64,000 bases of DNA from Bacillus sp. AFS006103 (GTDB lineage Bacteria > Bacillota > Bacilli > Bacillales > Cytobacillaceae), in the NCBI GenBank assembly GCA_002559145.1, contig NTXX01000003.1, positions 1 to 64,000 of the forward strand, given 5' to 3'. The notes below the pieces were generated by a model. The model was given only the letters and a program-made list of their open reading frames with translations, was not told the origin of the DNA and ran no database searches. Of this stretch, positions 53,412-62,323 are shown piece by piece. The stretch's first letter is position 1. The number at the start of each line of letters is the position of its first letter. A program made the position numbers and the translations under genes.

Positions 53412-54611
53412 TTAAAAAGGAGAGCTTACTTTGTTTTCTTTACTAATTTGTCGGGATGATTGTTTAGTAGCTTTTATGAAATCACTAAAACAAAGCATTA
53501 GTTCGAACATTAGAAGAATTAAGACTACCCAAACGCCTGCGTTTAAAATTGTGTCAATCACAATGGAACCAATGAATAAATGGGTATGGATTAGAGATGT
53601 TAATGTATAAAACATGGCAAAAGTAAACACTCTACTCCACTGCGTAACATCATAAATAAAGATTGCCTTTTTGAAGCCATAGTGTTGAATCCGTTTAAAA
53701 AGTCTGTAGATTTCAATAGACTCAACTGTAATGAAAATAATCAGGGCTGCTCTCCATATCAATCTTATGGTATCAATACTAATGAGGCCTGTGACTAAGC
53801 AGGCAATCCCGGAAATAGATAAAGCCCCATGTAAAATACAATTCGTATTGTTCCAATCACTTTCAATTGACCAAGAACTTTGTATGTATCTATAGATAAT
53901 TAAGAAAACACAAACAAGATAAAAACAAAACCCTATGAGTAGTAAGGATAGGTTAATGATGACCGGAAGGTCTTTGAAAACATTGTTAAGTAAAAGCACG
54001 ATCGATTGTGTGCTGACAGTAGTAAGAAGAAGAATCCCATGGACATTCCGATAGGATTTTGTCTGAGAAATTTCTAGAAAGGTTTTTACACTGATCCCAA
54101 TATATATAATCCACAGAACAATATTAATAACCGCAATAATGACCGAAATAAATCCCCATTGGAAAAATTGTTTATAAAATAAAATGCCATTAATAGATGT
54201 ACCAGCAACCCATGTACCAATCCCAAAACGATTGATTAGATTGGAATAATGGATGTCTTTAAATTTTCCATCCAAACTGGCGATTATAAAAGAAAGAATA
54301 AAGGCAAACCAAAGGGATAGGTTAATAATGCTTAGAATTTTTCCGAAAATGTGTTGGAAGAACTGAATTCCAAAATAGTTTAATAGAACACCCTGTGTAA
54401 CAATCCCCAATGTCATAACCACGGCCATGGTTGAAGTTCTAATATAAAGTTTTTTAAAGGTGAAAAATAAAATAATACAAACCATAAGGAAAATCAATGT
54501 CAATAAATAAACCACATTTATCACCGTTGCTATAGTAGTATTTAATAAGTATACCATCAAAATATCCGGAGGTCTGCACATTTGATCAGGCTTGATTTTG
54601 ATTGTGATCAA
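53412..54611 (-). CDS. Membrane protein, TehA/SLAC1 (TDT)-like
   Basis: About 399 residues with roughly ten hydrophobic segments. The stretch INRFGIGTWVAGTSINGILF is close to the conserved GIGTWVAGTS turn of the TehA/voltage-dependent anion channel family, which fits the helix count. The rest is diverged. The start is unclear: no ribosome binding site is seen before the far start at 54611, nor before internal ATG codons at 54579 and 54555, so the first 10-20 residues are uncertain. It is divergent from the RQC-minor gene. Substrate not predictable. Confidence 0.55.
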   Translation of the reverse strand: MITIKIKPDQMCRPPDILMVYLLNTTIATVINVVYLLTLIFLMVCIILFFTFKKLYIRTSTMAVVMTLGIVTQGVLLNYFGIQFFQHIFGKILSIINLSLWFAFILSFIIASLDGKFKDIHYSNLINRFGIGTWVAGTSINGILFYKQFFQWGFISVIIAVINIVLWIIYIGISVKTFLEISQTKSYRNVHGILLLTTVSTQSIVLLLNNVFKDLPVIINLSLLLIGFCFYLVCVFLIIYRYIQSSWSIESDWNNTNCILHGALSISGIACLVTGLISIDTIRLIWRAALIIFITVESIEIYRLFKRIQHYGFKKAIFIYDVTQWSRVFTFAMFYTLTSLIHTHLFIGSIVIDTILNAGVWVVLILLMFELMLCFSDFIKATKQSSRQISKENKVSSPF

Positions 54612-54684
54612 TATTTGTTTTTATGCCCATTTTTAAGATGGTATACTTGTAATAGGTTGAGTTTTTTATAAATGAGGGATGACA

Positions 54685-55488
54685 ATGGTTAAAAAAGGGA
54701 AACGAGTGGAATATGAACTTAATCCAAACGGTATTAAATCTGTTCCAGACAATGAAATTAAAACTATTCTGCGGGGTGCAGATGATTTAATCATGAGTGG
54801 CGGCCGAGCTATGCTTGCTAAAATCCTTGCAGGCTCGAAAGATAAAAAGTTATTAGAGCTAGAATTGGACTACAGCCCCGTATACGGGGCGTTTAAGGGG
54901 ATTTCTCAAAATGAGATCCTTTCAAAAATAGACTGGCTGATTCTTCATCATTATTTAGCCATTGAGTATAATGGCAGACTCCCTATGCTAGTCTATACCG
55001 ATAAAGGTTGGGACATTGAGCGCGAGACCTTTGCAGATGAATTATTGAAAAAGCTTATTGAAGCTGCCGAAAGTAGCAGATATGAATTTGTTGAAACATT
55101 AAAAGACCGGGACCGCGGCTTGATACACCTTTTATTAGAGAAAATTTCAGATTTAGGCAATAAAGAATTAATCATAATCCTGGATGCGTGGCAAACGATT
55201 GAATTTAAAAAAGTTAAGACAAAAATTCAAGAAGTTATCGAAAAATTAGAGAAAGTAGAAGAAAAGCCCAGAAGAGAAGACCAAGAAGTAATCTCTTTTT
55301 CTGCAAATAAACAATGGCTTTCAATTCCTGAAAATATACGTAGACAATTAGAACAAAATGTTTGGTGCAGTTATTGTTGTGATGTTGTGAAGATTGAAAG
55401 CTATATAGTCAAAGAATTTTCAACCGGAATAGCATTGGAAGGAAAATGTAAAAAGTGTGGGAATAATGTCGCAAGAGCTATTGACTAA
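54685..55488 (+). CDS. RQC-minor-1-like DNA-binding protein with zinc ribbon
   Basis: A 267-residue protein. The N-terminal 120 residues (ILRGADDLIMSGGRAMLAKILAGS, YGAFKGISQNEILSKIDWLI, YTDKGWDIERE) match the RQC-minor winged-helix pattern: an isolated RQC domain without helicase. A helical middle part follows, and a C-terminal zinc ribbon has Cys pairs VWCSYCCD and GKCKKCGN. ATG 54685 is 6 nt after GAGGG. RQC-minor proteins have been proposed to act in nucleic-acid or ribosome stress; the role here is unknown. Single gene. Confidence 0.7.
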   Translation: MVKKGKRVEYELNPNGIKSVPDNEIKTILRGADDLIMSGGRAMLAKILAGSKDKKLLELELDYSPVYGAFKGISQNEILSKIDWLILHHYLAIEYNGRLPMLVYTDKGWDIERETFADELLKKLIEAAESSRYEFVETLKDRDRGLIHLLLEKISDLGNKELIIILDAWQTIEFKKVKTKIQEVIEKLEKVEEKPRREDQEVISFSANKQWLSIPENIRRQLEQNVWCSYCCDVVKIESYIVKEFSTGIALEGKCKKCGNNVARAID

Positions 55489-55514
55489 AATACCTATAAC
55501 TTCAACCTTTTAGA

Positions 55515-55565
55515 AAAAAGTGTCAGATGCCTTTCAATAATTGGATGGTGCCTGACACTTTTTAT
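55515..55565. terminator. Hairpin of the GTGTCAGG-type
   Basis: AAAAAGTGTCAG...CTGACACTTTTT forms a strong stem with T tracts on both strands, between convergent genes. A related hairpin is at 59174-59226, and the core GGTGCCTGA also occurs near 5431 and 17153 (inside a gene). Confidence 0.85.
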
Positions 55566-55629
55566 TTCTGTAATTGAAACTATATTTTTTTCTGAAGGAT
55601 AAATATGCGAAATCTCTCAATTTTAGTAA

Positions 55630-56337
55630 TCAAATAGACAGGTAGTTTTTTCCTTTTAGATTTGCAGATTCGTTGAATCCTTTTACAATGAGCCATACTG
55701 CTAAAATCATTTCATTCGCTGCGACTGGGAGTGCCAAAATACCACCCCAAACAGAAACTTGTTGAATGACACCGAACATTACTAACAAGGCACAAATAAA
55801 AACAAGAGTTGCCCCTGTCATACCCAAGATGGAGATGAATCTGGGTACAAGTTTGGATTTATAAAATATATAACTGTACATCATCGTGTTGATACCCAGC
55901 ATGAAAAGAGGACCAAGCATAAATGTCCAGTCATGTACTGCTATTAATAAAGTACCAGAAGCTTGAAAAGAGGTGGAATCCGGGACTCCTGATGCTACAA
56001 ACTCCCGGCTTAAGGTCAATAGGGACAGTACGCTGATTACACCAACAGTAATAATAATGGCTTCAAGAAACCTGAAGCAAACATGCCAAAGAGCTATTGT
56101 CTCATTATATTTCCTTAAAATCGGAAACATTGTAGTTGCAGTCCCAACCGCTGAAACAACAAGAATTAATTCCATAAGCGCTCCGAGTAGTACTTGGTTG
56201 GCGTGTTCGGAACCTTTAATCAAGTAATCGGGACCGTTTAGAATAGGATTGTATAAATTTAGACCTACTATCGCCGTAACCGCTGCGAGCATAAACAGTA
56301 CTCCCACGATTTTCGCAGCTTTTTGGTTTAAAATCAT
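55630..56337 (-). CDS. DUF4386-family membrane protein
   Basis: A 235-residue protein with six to seven membrane helices, matching DUF4386 (VGVLFMLAAVTAIVGLNLYNPIL, LWHVCFRFLEAIIITVGVIS, HDWTFMLGPLFMLGINTMMYSYI). The start is ATG 56337 with GGAGGAG just before; the upstream ATG 56352 is part of that binding site. The next gene upstream is a small XRE regulator, 55 bp away on the same strand, so it may share the operon starting at 57066. Function unknown. Confidence 0.82.
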   Translation of the reverse strand: MILNQKAAKIVGVLFMLAAVTAIVGLNLYNPILNGPDYLIKGSEHANQVLLGALMELILVVSAVGTATTMFPILRKYNETIALWHVCFRFLEAIIITVGVISVLSLLTLSREFVASGVPDSTSFQASGTLLIAVHDWTFMLGPLFMLGINTMMYSYIFYKSKLVPRFISILGMTGATLVFICALLVMFGVIQQVSVWGGILALPVAANEMILAVWLIVKGFNESANLKGKNYLSI

Positions 56338-56392
56338 TTTTATCTCCTCCATTGAATAAATTCAAAAAGCAAAACCAAAACATTCAGAGTTC

Positions 56393-56617
56393 TTACAGCT
56401 TTGTGTTGTCCCCATAATAGAATACCTCTTCCAACTGTAAGTTAAAGGCGTGAGCAATACGAAAAGCTAGTTCTAGCGATGGGGAGTAGTTTCCCTTTTC
56501 TAGAGCCACGATGGTTTGTCTTGTTACGCCAACCTTGTCAGCTAATTGCTGCTGAGTCATTTCATCATGGTTGAATCGTAATTTACGAATGTGATTGCCG
56601 ACAAGCGTTTTGCCCAC
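56393..56617 (-). CDS. Small XRE-family regulator (YozG-like)
   Basis: A 74-residue Cro/CI helix-turn-helix protein: GNHIRKLRFNHDEMTQQQLADK, VTRQTIVALEKGNYSPSLELAF, and the C-terminal LQLEEVFYYG that is common to this short group. The start GTG 56617 lies 2 nt after the stop of the membrane gene and behind AAGGAG. Proteins of this kind commonly repress the operon they sit in; TTTACAT repeats upstream of the operon are a likely operator. Confidence 0.9.
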   Translation of the reverse strand: MGKTLVGNHIRKLRFNHDEMTQQQLADKVGVTRQTIVALEKGNYSPSLELAFRIAHAFNLQLEEVFYYGDNTKL

Positions 56618-56619
56618 TG

Positions 56620-57066
56620 TTACACTCCTTTCCGGTAGTGATAAAATTTTGTAAGTGAGCCGGTCACATCAGAAATGAATCCAGAAATGATTAGGATAAT
56701 GAACATCACCTGGGACGGCTGAAAGATGATCAGCGATCCCATTGCTAGAAGAAATCCGATGATAAACACAAAAAAAGAATTTCGGGCCGCTTTCAGGTCA
56801 ATTAACTTATCCAATTCATCCGCAAATTTTGGTTCCTTTTCTCTGGTCGTCATTCGAAAGACGATGTTAAAAATAATGCTGATTATGATATGCGCGACGA
56901 TTGAAAATAAGGTCAGGATGAGGACGAAAGAACCCCAATAGCGAAAGGTTTCCAATGTCTCCAACCCGCCACCGGGGTAGCGCGGGTACATGTACAAGCA
57001 ATAAGTTCCGAAAATGAGGATGGCGCTAATCAACGATACAATACTTCTCTTTTCTTGATAGGTCAT
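56620..57066 (-). CDS. Small membrane protein encoded with XRE regulator
   Basis: A 148-residue protein with four predicted helices in two pairs, separated by a charged loop (TTREKEPKFADELDKLIDLKA). It precedes and nearly touches the XRE regulator gene. GGAGGTGTATAC lies before its ATG. The pairing of a small XRE protein with a four-helix membrane protein of the DUF2178 type is common in Firmicutes. Function unknown; it may sense or relay a membrane signal. Confidence 0.8.
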   Translation of the reverse strand: MTYQEKRSIVSLISAILIFGTYCLYMYPRYPGGGLETLETFRYWGSFVLILTLFSIVAHIIISIIFNIVFRMTTREKEPKFADELDKLIDLKAARNSFFVFIIGFLLAMGSLIIFQPSQVMFIILIISGFISDVTGSLTKFYHYRKGV

Positions 57067-57090
57067 GTATACACCTCCAGTATGGTCGAT

Positions 57091-57160
57091 TTTACATCGA
57101 GTAAGGTATTATATGCATCATGTAAAGAAAAGTTTACATAAAGTAATGTGAAATTTACAT
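57091..57160. promoter_or_regulatory. Candidate operator cluster of the XRE operon
   Basis: ATGTAAA-N6-TTTACAT (57120-57139), ATGTGAAATTTACAT (57146-57160) and a single TTTACAT (57091). These lie 25-95 bp upstream of the operon start. Confidence 0.55.
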
Positions 57161-57208
57161 TTAATAGGCCGGACCGCCTTTTTAAAATCGCAACTAAATA
57201 AAACAGAA

Positions 57209-57245
57209 AAAGGTTCCCCAGCTTAAATTTTGCTGGGGAACCTTT
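57209..57245 (-). terminator. Strong terminator in a divergent intergenic region
   Basis: AAAGGTTCCCCAGC pairs perfectly with GCTGGGGAACCTTT. The T tract (TTTTTCTGTTTT) is on the minus strand. No minus-strand gene lies immediately upstream of it, because the next gene, at 57433, is on the plus strand. It may end an unrecognised transcript. Confidence 0.8.
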
Positions 57246-57432
57246 ATATACGCAGCAAAAAAATAATCAAAAAATGACTTACTTTACTTAAGTTTGTATA
57301 AAGGAAACTAAATCATCTTGATCACTCTTCCAAAGTTGAAAACATCTTTAAATGTAATAACCTGTTCATCTTCCATTCATAAAGCGATTATATACTAAGG
57401 ATGTCAAAAAGAAAGAGAGTGGAGGAATAAAG

Positions 57433-58467
57433 ATGAACATTGCATTTAAAGAAATGAAGAAAAATAAAATGAGGTTTGTCATTTTGGGTTCAATCGTTTT
57501 TCTCGTTAGTTTATTAACGTTTATTATATCTGGTTTGGCCAATGGATTATCACAAGACAATGCTGCATTAATTAAAGATTTACCAAACGGACAATTCTAT
57601 ATGACCAAAGATGCAGAAGAAACGTACAATCTCTCTAGGATAGATAACCGTATCCAAGATAAATTGTTACAAAAACAGAAAGATGCTGCAGCATTTTCTA
57701 TTCAAATGGGATTTTTAAATGATCGTGCCGGGAAACAACGTAGTGTTGCCTTTGTGACATCGACCGATTCAAAGTATTTTCAACATGTTAAAAAAGGCGA
57801 GATTGTACTCGATCGCTCCCTGGAAGATGAGGGTATTAAAATCGGTGATGCCTTAACGAATAATCAATTCAATAATAAGTTTATTGTCAAAGGTTTTGTG
57901 GATCAGAGTAAATATAGCCATGCACCTGTCGCTTACATTAGTATGGACGATTATAAAGGAATGTACCGAGTTAATGAAATGCAATTGATTTTCGTACCAG
58001 GAGGGGATTCACCACAAGTAGTAGAGGGCTTAGAATCCTTTTCGAAAAAACAGTTCCTTAATACCATTTCAAGTTATAAAGCGGAACAGATGTCCTTAAA
58101 TATGATCGTTTGGTTTTTAGTTGTCATCAGCGGTATGTTGTTTGCTATCTTTTTCTATATGATGAACGTTCAAAAAATGGGTCTCTACGGAATTCTAAAA
58201 GCAATTGGTTTAAAAACAAGTGCGTTGTTCAAAATGATGTGGACACAGATGGTTTTTATAACCGTCATTGCAATTGGTCTATCAGTTGCACTTAGTCAAG
58301 TTTTTAATATGATCGCACCTAAAGGAATGCCTTTTAATTTACCACCTGAGACGACCGTACAATTATCCATTGTCTTCTTAATTATTGGGTTTATTGGTGC
58401 TACGCTATCAGGTATGCAAATAAAAAAAGTCGAACCATTACAAGCGATCCAACAAGGAGAGGTTTAA
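57433..58467 (+). CDS. ABC transporter permease (FtsX/MacB-like)
   Basis: A 344-residue membrane protein with one N-terminal helix (FVILGSIVFLVSLLTFIISGL), a large external domain (about 45-220) and three C-terminal helices in an FtsX fold (NMIVWFLVVISGMLFAIFFY, IGLKTSALFKMMW, SIVFLIIGFIGATLSG). It ends IKKVEPLQAIQQGEV, the classical FtsX-family terminus. AGAGTGGAGG precedes the ATG. The ATPase gene starts 1 nt after its stop, so the pair is one transporter, probably a lipid, peptide or drug exporter of the LolCDE/MacB type. Confidence 0.9.
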   Translation: MNIAFKEMKKNKMRFVILGSIVFLVSLLTFIISGLANGLSQDNAALIKDLPNGQFYMTKDAEETYNLSRIDNRIQDKLLQKQKDAAAFSIQMGFLNDRAGKQRSVAFVTSTDSKYFQHVKKGEIVLDRSLEDEGIKIGDALTNNQFNNKFIVKGFVDQSKYSHAPVAYISMDDYKGMYRVNEMQLIFVPGGDSPQVVEGLESFSKKQFLNTISSYKAEQMSLNMIVWFLVVISGMLFAIFFYMMNVQKMGLYGILKAIGLKTSALFKMMWTQMVFITVIAIGLSVALSQVFNMIAPKGMPFNLPPETTVQLSIVFLIIGFIGATLSGMQIKKVEPLQAIQQGEV

Positions 58468-58468
58468 T

Positions 58469-59155
58469 ATGACCATATTTTCAATCGATGAAGTTAGAAA
58501 AACCTTTACGAATGGCGAAATAAAGGAAGAAATACTAAAAGGAATTAATCTTAGTCTTGAAGAGGGAGAAGTAACAGCCTTAGTGGGTGCCTCTGGCTCT
58601 GGTAAAAGTACTCTTCTTACTATTGCTGCGGGACTTCAATCCGCATCAAATGGTCAAGTTGTATTCGAAGGGAATAATATGACTAGCATGAAATCTGAAC
58701 AAGTTCGAAAAATACGGGCTAGTCAATTTGGTTTCGTCTTCCAATTTGCCCATCTCGTTCCTTTTCTCACCGTAGAAGAGCAGCTACTGTTAATGTTAGA
58801 TGTATCTGAGTCTAAACTAAAGAAACGGGAACAAAAGAAGGAAATAGATAAAATCCTAAAATTAGTCGAAATGGACCATCGGAAAAATGCCTATCCAGCG
58901 TCGTTATCCGGGGGAGAAAAACAGCGGGTTGCCATTGCTCGTGCCATTATTCACCAACCTAAAGTGCTGTTTGCAGATGAACCTACTGCAAGTTTAGATT
59001 CAAAAAGGTCAAAAGATGTGATGAGGTTAATCCGGGAATTAACTAAAACATTGAACATCACAACACTAATGGTTACCCATGATGAGGAGATGCTTTCCTA
59101 CGCTGACCATATCATTAAAATGAGCGATGGCATGGTTTTGCAGAATGAAGCGTGA
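58469..59155 (+). CDS. ABC transporter ATP-binding protein (MacB/LolD-like)
   Basis: A 228-residue ATPase that drives the permease encoded just before. Walker A is Gly40-Ala-Ser-Gly-Ser-Gly-Lys-Ser-Thr48 (GASGSGKST); the signature is LSGGEKQRVAIARA; Walker B is VLFADEPTASLDS; and the H-loop is VTHDEEM. The FVFQFAHLVPFLTVEEQ Q-loop region is typical of the MacB/LolD branch. GGAGAGG, its binding site, is inside the end of the permease gene. Confidence 0.95.
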   Translation: MTIFSIDEVRKTFTNGEIKEEILKGINLSLEEGEVTALVGASGSGKSTLLTIAAGLQSASNGQVVFEGNNMTSMKSEQVRKIRASQFGFVFQFAHLVPFLTVEEQLLLMLDVSESKLKKREQKKEIDKILKLVEMDHRKNAYPASLSGGEKQRVAIARAIIHQPKVLFADEPTASLDSKRSKDVMRLIRELTKTLNITTLMVTHDEEMLSYADHIIKMSDGMVLQNEA

Positions 59156-59173
59156 AATTTAATAGTAAATAGG

Positions 59174-59226
59174 AAAAAGTGTCAGGCATCATCCGGAAAA
59201 TTGGATGTTGTCAGGCACTTTTTTCT
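59174..59226. terminator. Hairpin between convergent genes (GTGTCAGG type)
   Basis: AAAAAGTGTCAGGCATCATCC pairs, with one bulge, with GGATGTTGTCAGGCACTTTT. T runs lie on both sides. It serves the ABC operon and the alcohol dehydrogenase gene, and is related to the hairpin at 55515. Confidence 0.85.
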
Positions 59227-59237
59227 GTTAAACCATG

Positions 59238-60326
59238 TTAATCATTAGTGATCATAACTTTTATCGCTTGTTCCTTTGATGCATTTGCAAATACATTGTA
59301 TGCTTCCAAAATATCATTTAGCTTGAAGCGGTGCGTAACTAGTTTTTTAGGTTCTATTTTGTTGGCTGCAACCGATTTTAATAACATTGGCGTTGAATTT
59401 GTACTTACAAGTCCAGTTGTTAAAGTAATGTTTTGAATCCATAGTTTTTCTAAATGAAGCTCTACGCTTTTACCGTGAACCCCAACGTTGGCAATATTCC
59501 CTCCAGGCTTGACGACTTCCTGGCAGATATCAAATGTGGCTGGAATACCCACTGCTTCAATGACGACGTCTACACCTTTTCCTTCTGTTAGTTCCATTAT
59601 TCTCTGTACAGCTCTTCCATCAGCACTGTTGACTAATTCTGTAGCACCAAATTTTCTGGCTATATCTAGGCGATTACTATCGAGATCCACCATAATAATT
59701 TCAGATGGAGAGTAAAATTGAGACGTTAACAAGGCGGATAAGCCTACTGGACCAGCTCCGATAATTGCGATGGTATCACCAGGTTTCACACGTCCATTAA
59801 GTACGCCAATTTCAAAACCTGTTGGAAGGATATCACTTAACATAACCATGGCTTCCTCATCACTTCCAGGAGGTATTGGATACAAACTTGTATCCGCATG
59901 AGGAATCCGAACAAATTCAGCTTGTGTTCCATCTATCGTATGACCAAGAATCCAACCACCATCTTCACAATGAGCATATATGCCCTTTTTACAATTTGGA
60001 CACTTACCACAAGAGGTTATGCATGAAATCAACACTTTGTCACCTAGTTTGAAGTTTTGTACTCCCGGCCCTATTTCCTCAATGATTCCAATACCTTCAT
60101 GACCTAAAATTCTTCCAACAGCAACGGTAGGTACGTCTCCTTTCAAAATATGTAGATCCGTGCCGCAGATAGTAGTTTTTAATACCTTAACAATGGCATC
60201 TGTTGATTTTTGGACGGTTGGCTTTGGAGCATCAGCCCATTCTTTGTTACCAGGTCCGCGATAAATGAGAGCTTTCATTGTGGTTTGAGTCGTTTCAACT
60301 TTTTCTTCAACTACTTCGTAACTCAT
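59238..60326 (-). CDS. Zinc-dependent alcohol dehydrogenase (MDR family)
   Basis: A 362-residue medium-chain dehydrogenase. Catalytic zinc ligands are in TTICGTDLH and LGHEGIGIIEE; the structural zinc site is CGKCPNCKKGIYAHC; the nucleotide-binding loop is IIGAGPVGLSALL. Extra N-terminal residues (MSYEVVEEKVETTQTT) precede the usual MKALIYRGPG start, but GGAGGGG before the ATG at 60326 supports them. The pattern suggests a secondary alcohol or butanediol-type dehydrogenase. A cre-like site and a repeated 21-bp sequence lie upstream. Confidence 0.92.
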   Translation of the reverse strand: MSYEVVEEKVETTQTTMKALIYRGPGNKEWADAPKPTVQKSTDAIVKVLKTTICGTDLHILKGDVPTVAVGRILGHEGIGIIEEIGPGVQNFKLGDKVLISCITSCGKCPNCKKGIYAHCEDGGWILGHTIDGTQAEFVRIPHADTSLYPIPPGSDEEAMVMLSDILPTGFEIGVLNGRVKPGDTIAIIGAGPVGLSALLTSQFYSPSEIIMVDLDSNRLDIARKFGATELVNSADGRAVQRIMELTEGKGVDVVIEAVGIPATFDICQEVVKPGGNIANVGVHGKSVELHLEKLWIQNITLTTGLVSTNSTPMLLKSVAANKIEPKKLVTHRFKLNDILEAYNVFANASKEQAIKVMITND

Positions 60327-60426
60327 TTTAACCCCTCCATTTGATTAATAGAGTTCCTCTAGGCAATCCCCTATTAAAATGATTTTCCCAACATCCCCAT
60401 GTCGGTAATTTGTTAAAACATAAAAA

Positions 60427-60440
60427 TGTAAGCCCTTACA
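60427..60440. promoter_or_regulatory. Candidate CcpA cre site upstream of alcohol dehydrogenase
   Basis: TGTAAGCCCTTACA differs from the ideal palindromic cre (TGTAAGCGCTTACA) only at the central base pair. It lies about 100 bp upstream of the start codon. Confidence 0.55.
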
Positions 60441-60514
60441 AATTCCTCCTTTCCAAAATCCCCACACATCTATTATAGTTCATAGATGGTTTTGAAAAAT
60501 CTGATAATTTTGTC

Positions 60515-60535
60515 AATTTTGTTACAAAACCTTCT
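60515..60535. promoter_or_regulatory. Second copy of the 21-bp shared upstream sequence
   Basis: Identical to 4225-4245, with the palindrome TTTTGTTACAAAA. It lies about 190 bp upstream of the alcohol dehydrogenase start. In both places the following gene is on the minus strand and the orientation is the same. Confidence 0.4.
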
Positions 60536-60856
60536 TGGGGTCAATGGAAGTAGAAGAGCACTGCTTGTGACAAAAAACGAACATTACCTTTCTAAGGTAT
60601 GTTTCAATGCAGCATGGAGAAAATATTTAAAAGCTAAATGTAATAGAATAATATGTATACAATGACAAGTGATTTTCCAAATTGAATTCACGACATCATA
60701 AGATTCTTAAAAAAGTAAGATTCCAGAACTAAGGGGACGGGTTTAGGTGGCGTTTTTTGGTCACCTAAGTAACGAAAACTACCATGAGAACCTTCCCTCC
60801 GGTATATAATAATAAGAGAAATCAGGTAAGGATCAGATGGGGGGAGTTTTGTAAAA

Positions 60857-61426
60857 ATGAGCATCATTCAAAAAGCCATTAATTTTGCAGCAATAGCACA
60901 TAAAAATCAGTATAGAAAATCAACGGATATTCCATATATCACACATCCGTTTGCAGTAGGTATGATTTTACTGGAAGCAAAGTGTACCGATGCAGTAGTT
61001 GCTGCAGGTATTCTTCATGACACAATTGAGGATACACCGACCACTTTTGAGGAATTGACAGAACAATTTGGTGCTCAGATAGCTAATTTAGTCCTAGCTG
61101 CATCAGAACATGATAAAAGCTTACCTTGGAGCGTAAGAAAACAGCATACAATTGATAGCTTAAAAGATGCCAATTTAGAAGAAATCCAAGTGATCACAGC
61201 GGATAAATTACATAACTTGTCAACTATCAAGGCGGATCTCGAACTGATAGGTGAAAAGGTATGGGAGCGTTTCAACCATGGGAAGCCGCAGCAACATTGG
61301 TATTATGCCAGCATTGTTAAAGAGTTATCTACAAGAAAAGAAGAATTGATGCTCATTCGGGAATTAGAGAAAGAAGTCAAAAAGGTTTTTGGATCACTAG
61401 AAGTGTTAACTGATAAAGATTTATAA
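60857..61426 (+). CDS. Small alarmone hydrolase-like HD-domain protein, paralogue 2
   Basis: A 189-residue paralogue of the gene at 38901, sharing ITHPFAVGM, ILHDTIEDT, SLPWSVRKQHTID and ITADKLHNLSTIKADLE. All presumed metal ligands are kept, so both copies should be active. It has GATGGGGGGAG upstream of the ATG. It is monocistronic. Divergence is spread along the length, with most change after the HD domain, so this is an old rather than recent duplication. Confidence 0.82.
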   Translation: MSIIQKAINFAAIAHKNQYRKSTDIPYITHPFAVGMILLEAKCTDAVVAAGILHDTIEDTPTTFEELTEQFGAQIANLVLAASEHDKSLPWSVRKQHTIDSLKDANLEEIQVITADKLHNLSTIKADLELIGEKVWERFNHGKPQQHWYYASIVKELSTRKEELMLIRELEKEVKKVFGSLEVLTDKDL

Positions 61427-61564
61427 CCAATCGTTTTTAAGGTAGATATTGAAGCTTTGCATACTTGAAAGGGACATGGAATCGTACCCTGTCCCTGGCT
61501 TTCGACATCTAAATCGACAAGATTATTATGTTTTTTTGAAGTGCTTGATAATAGGTCTGCATTT

Positions 61565-61753
61565 CTAAAAGCAAAAAGCAATCGCACCGATAATGATTAA
61601 TAAAATAAACAACACGATAATAATAATAAAATTTTCACATCCACGAACATTAACACAATGTCCCTGATCAGGATAGGCATATCCGTAAGACATTGCATGC
61701 TGGGGAATAGCATTTGAGTAGTCAGTAAGTTGTGGGATTGAGTTATTATACAT
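61565..61753 (-). CDS. YjcZ-family small hydrophobic sporulation-type protein
   Basis: A 62-residue protein: a polar N-terminal half rich in Tyr, Pro and His (SYGYAYPDQGHCVNVRGCEN) and one C-terminal membrane helix (FIIIIVLFILLIIIGAIAF). The helix VLFILLIIIGA is the hallmark of YjcZ/SscA-type peptides in Bacillus spores. The start is ATG 61753, with AAAGGT 9 nt upstream. Two Cys in the N-terminal half are not typical of the shortest members. Confidence 0.72.
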   Translation of the reverse strand: MYNNSIPQLTDYSNAIPQHAMSYGYAYPDQGHCVNVRGCENFIIIIVLFILLIIIGAIAFCF

Positions 61754-62076
61754 TCTAACACGACCTTTCAATTGTATAGAGAGTAATTAGGCCAATACCC
61801 TATATAATATACTCAGAGATAAAATTGGAGCCCGTATATATAATATTTTAGAGGGAGTACCAGTCATCATCCAAATTCCGAGATTTATAAAATGAAAAAG
61901 AATAAAATGTAGATAATTCACATAAAATGGAGAACGAAAAATGTTAAAAACTTTGAAGGAACGGGAATGTTTATACATAGAAGAAAAATCAAATGCATCT
62001 CAGATGAATATTGGTACAAAATCGGTTGTTTAAAAACTTCTTAAAGCCGAACAATACTCTAATGGGGGAATGTATA

Positions 62077-62175
62077 ATGAAAATTCTTAAACCTGAATGG
62101 CTTTCATTAAGCATAGAAATAAAAGTGAAGCTGATTCGTTTAGCGGTATTGGAAAACCAAAGAAGATACTCATAA
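62077..62175 (+). CDS. Possible small protein, 32 residues
   Basis: ATG 62077 follows GGGGGAATG at a good distance. The product, MKILKPEWLSLSIEIKVKLI then a basic end QRRYS, forms one amphipathic helix. No family recognised. The strong binding site is the only real support. It lies between the YjcZ-type gene and the second Rrf2 module. Confidence 0.35.
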   Translation: MKILKPEWLSLSIEIKVKLIRLAVLENQRRYS

Positions 62176-62262
62176 TAGTTAAGAAAACATTAGATGGATG
62201 ACAGTTTGTTTAATTTAAATTATGGATTAGAGTGGAAATTATTGATATGGAGTTCTTTTTTG

Positions 62263-62297
62263 TTGACTTCATAAACTGTAAATAATAAAATTACATT
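62263..62297 (+). promoter_or_regulatory. Promoter and shared operator upstream of Rrf2 gene 2
   Basis: TTGACT (62263) and TAAAAT (62286) with a 17-bp spacer; AACTGTAA-N9-TTACATT (62274-62297) covers the -10. This is the same architecture as at the spx-like promoter. Confidence 0.7.
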
Positions 62298-62323
62298 AAT
62301 CTTCTTGAGGAGGAAGCATCCAA

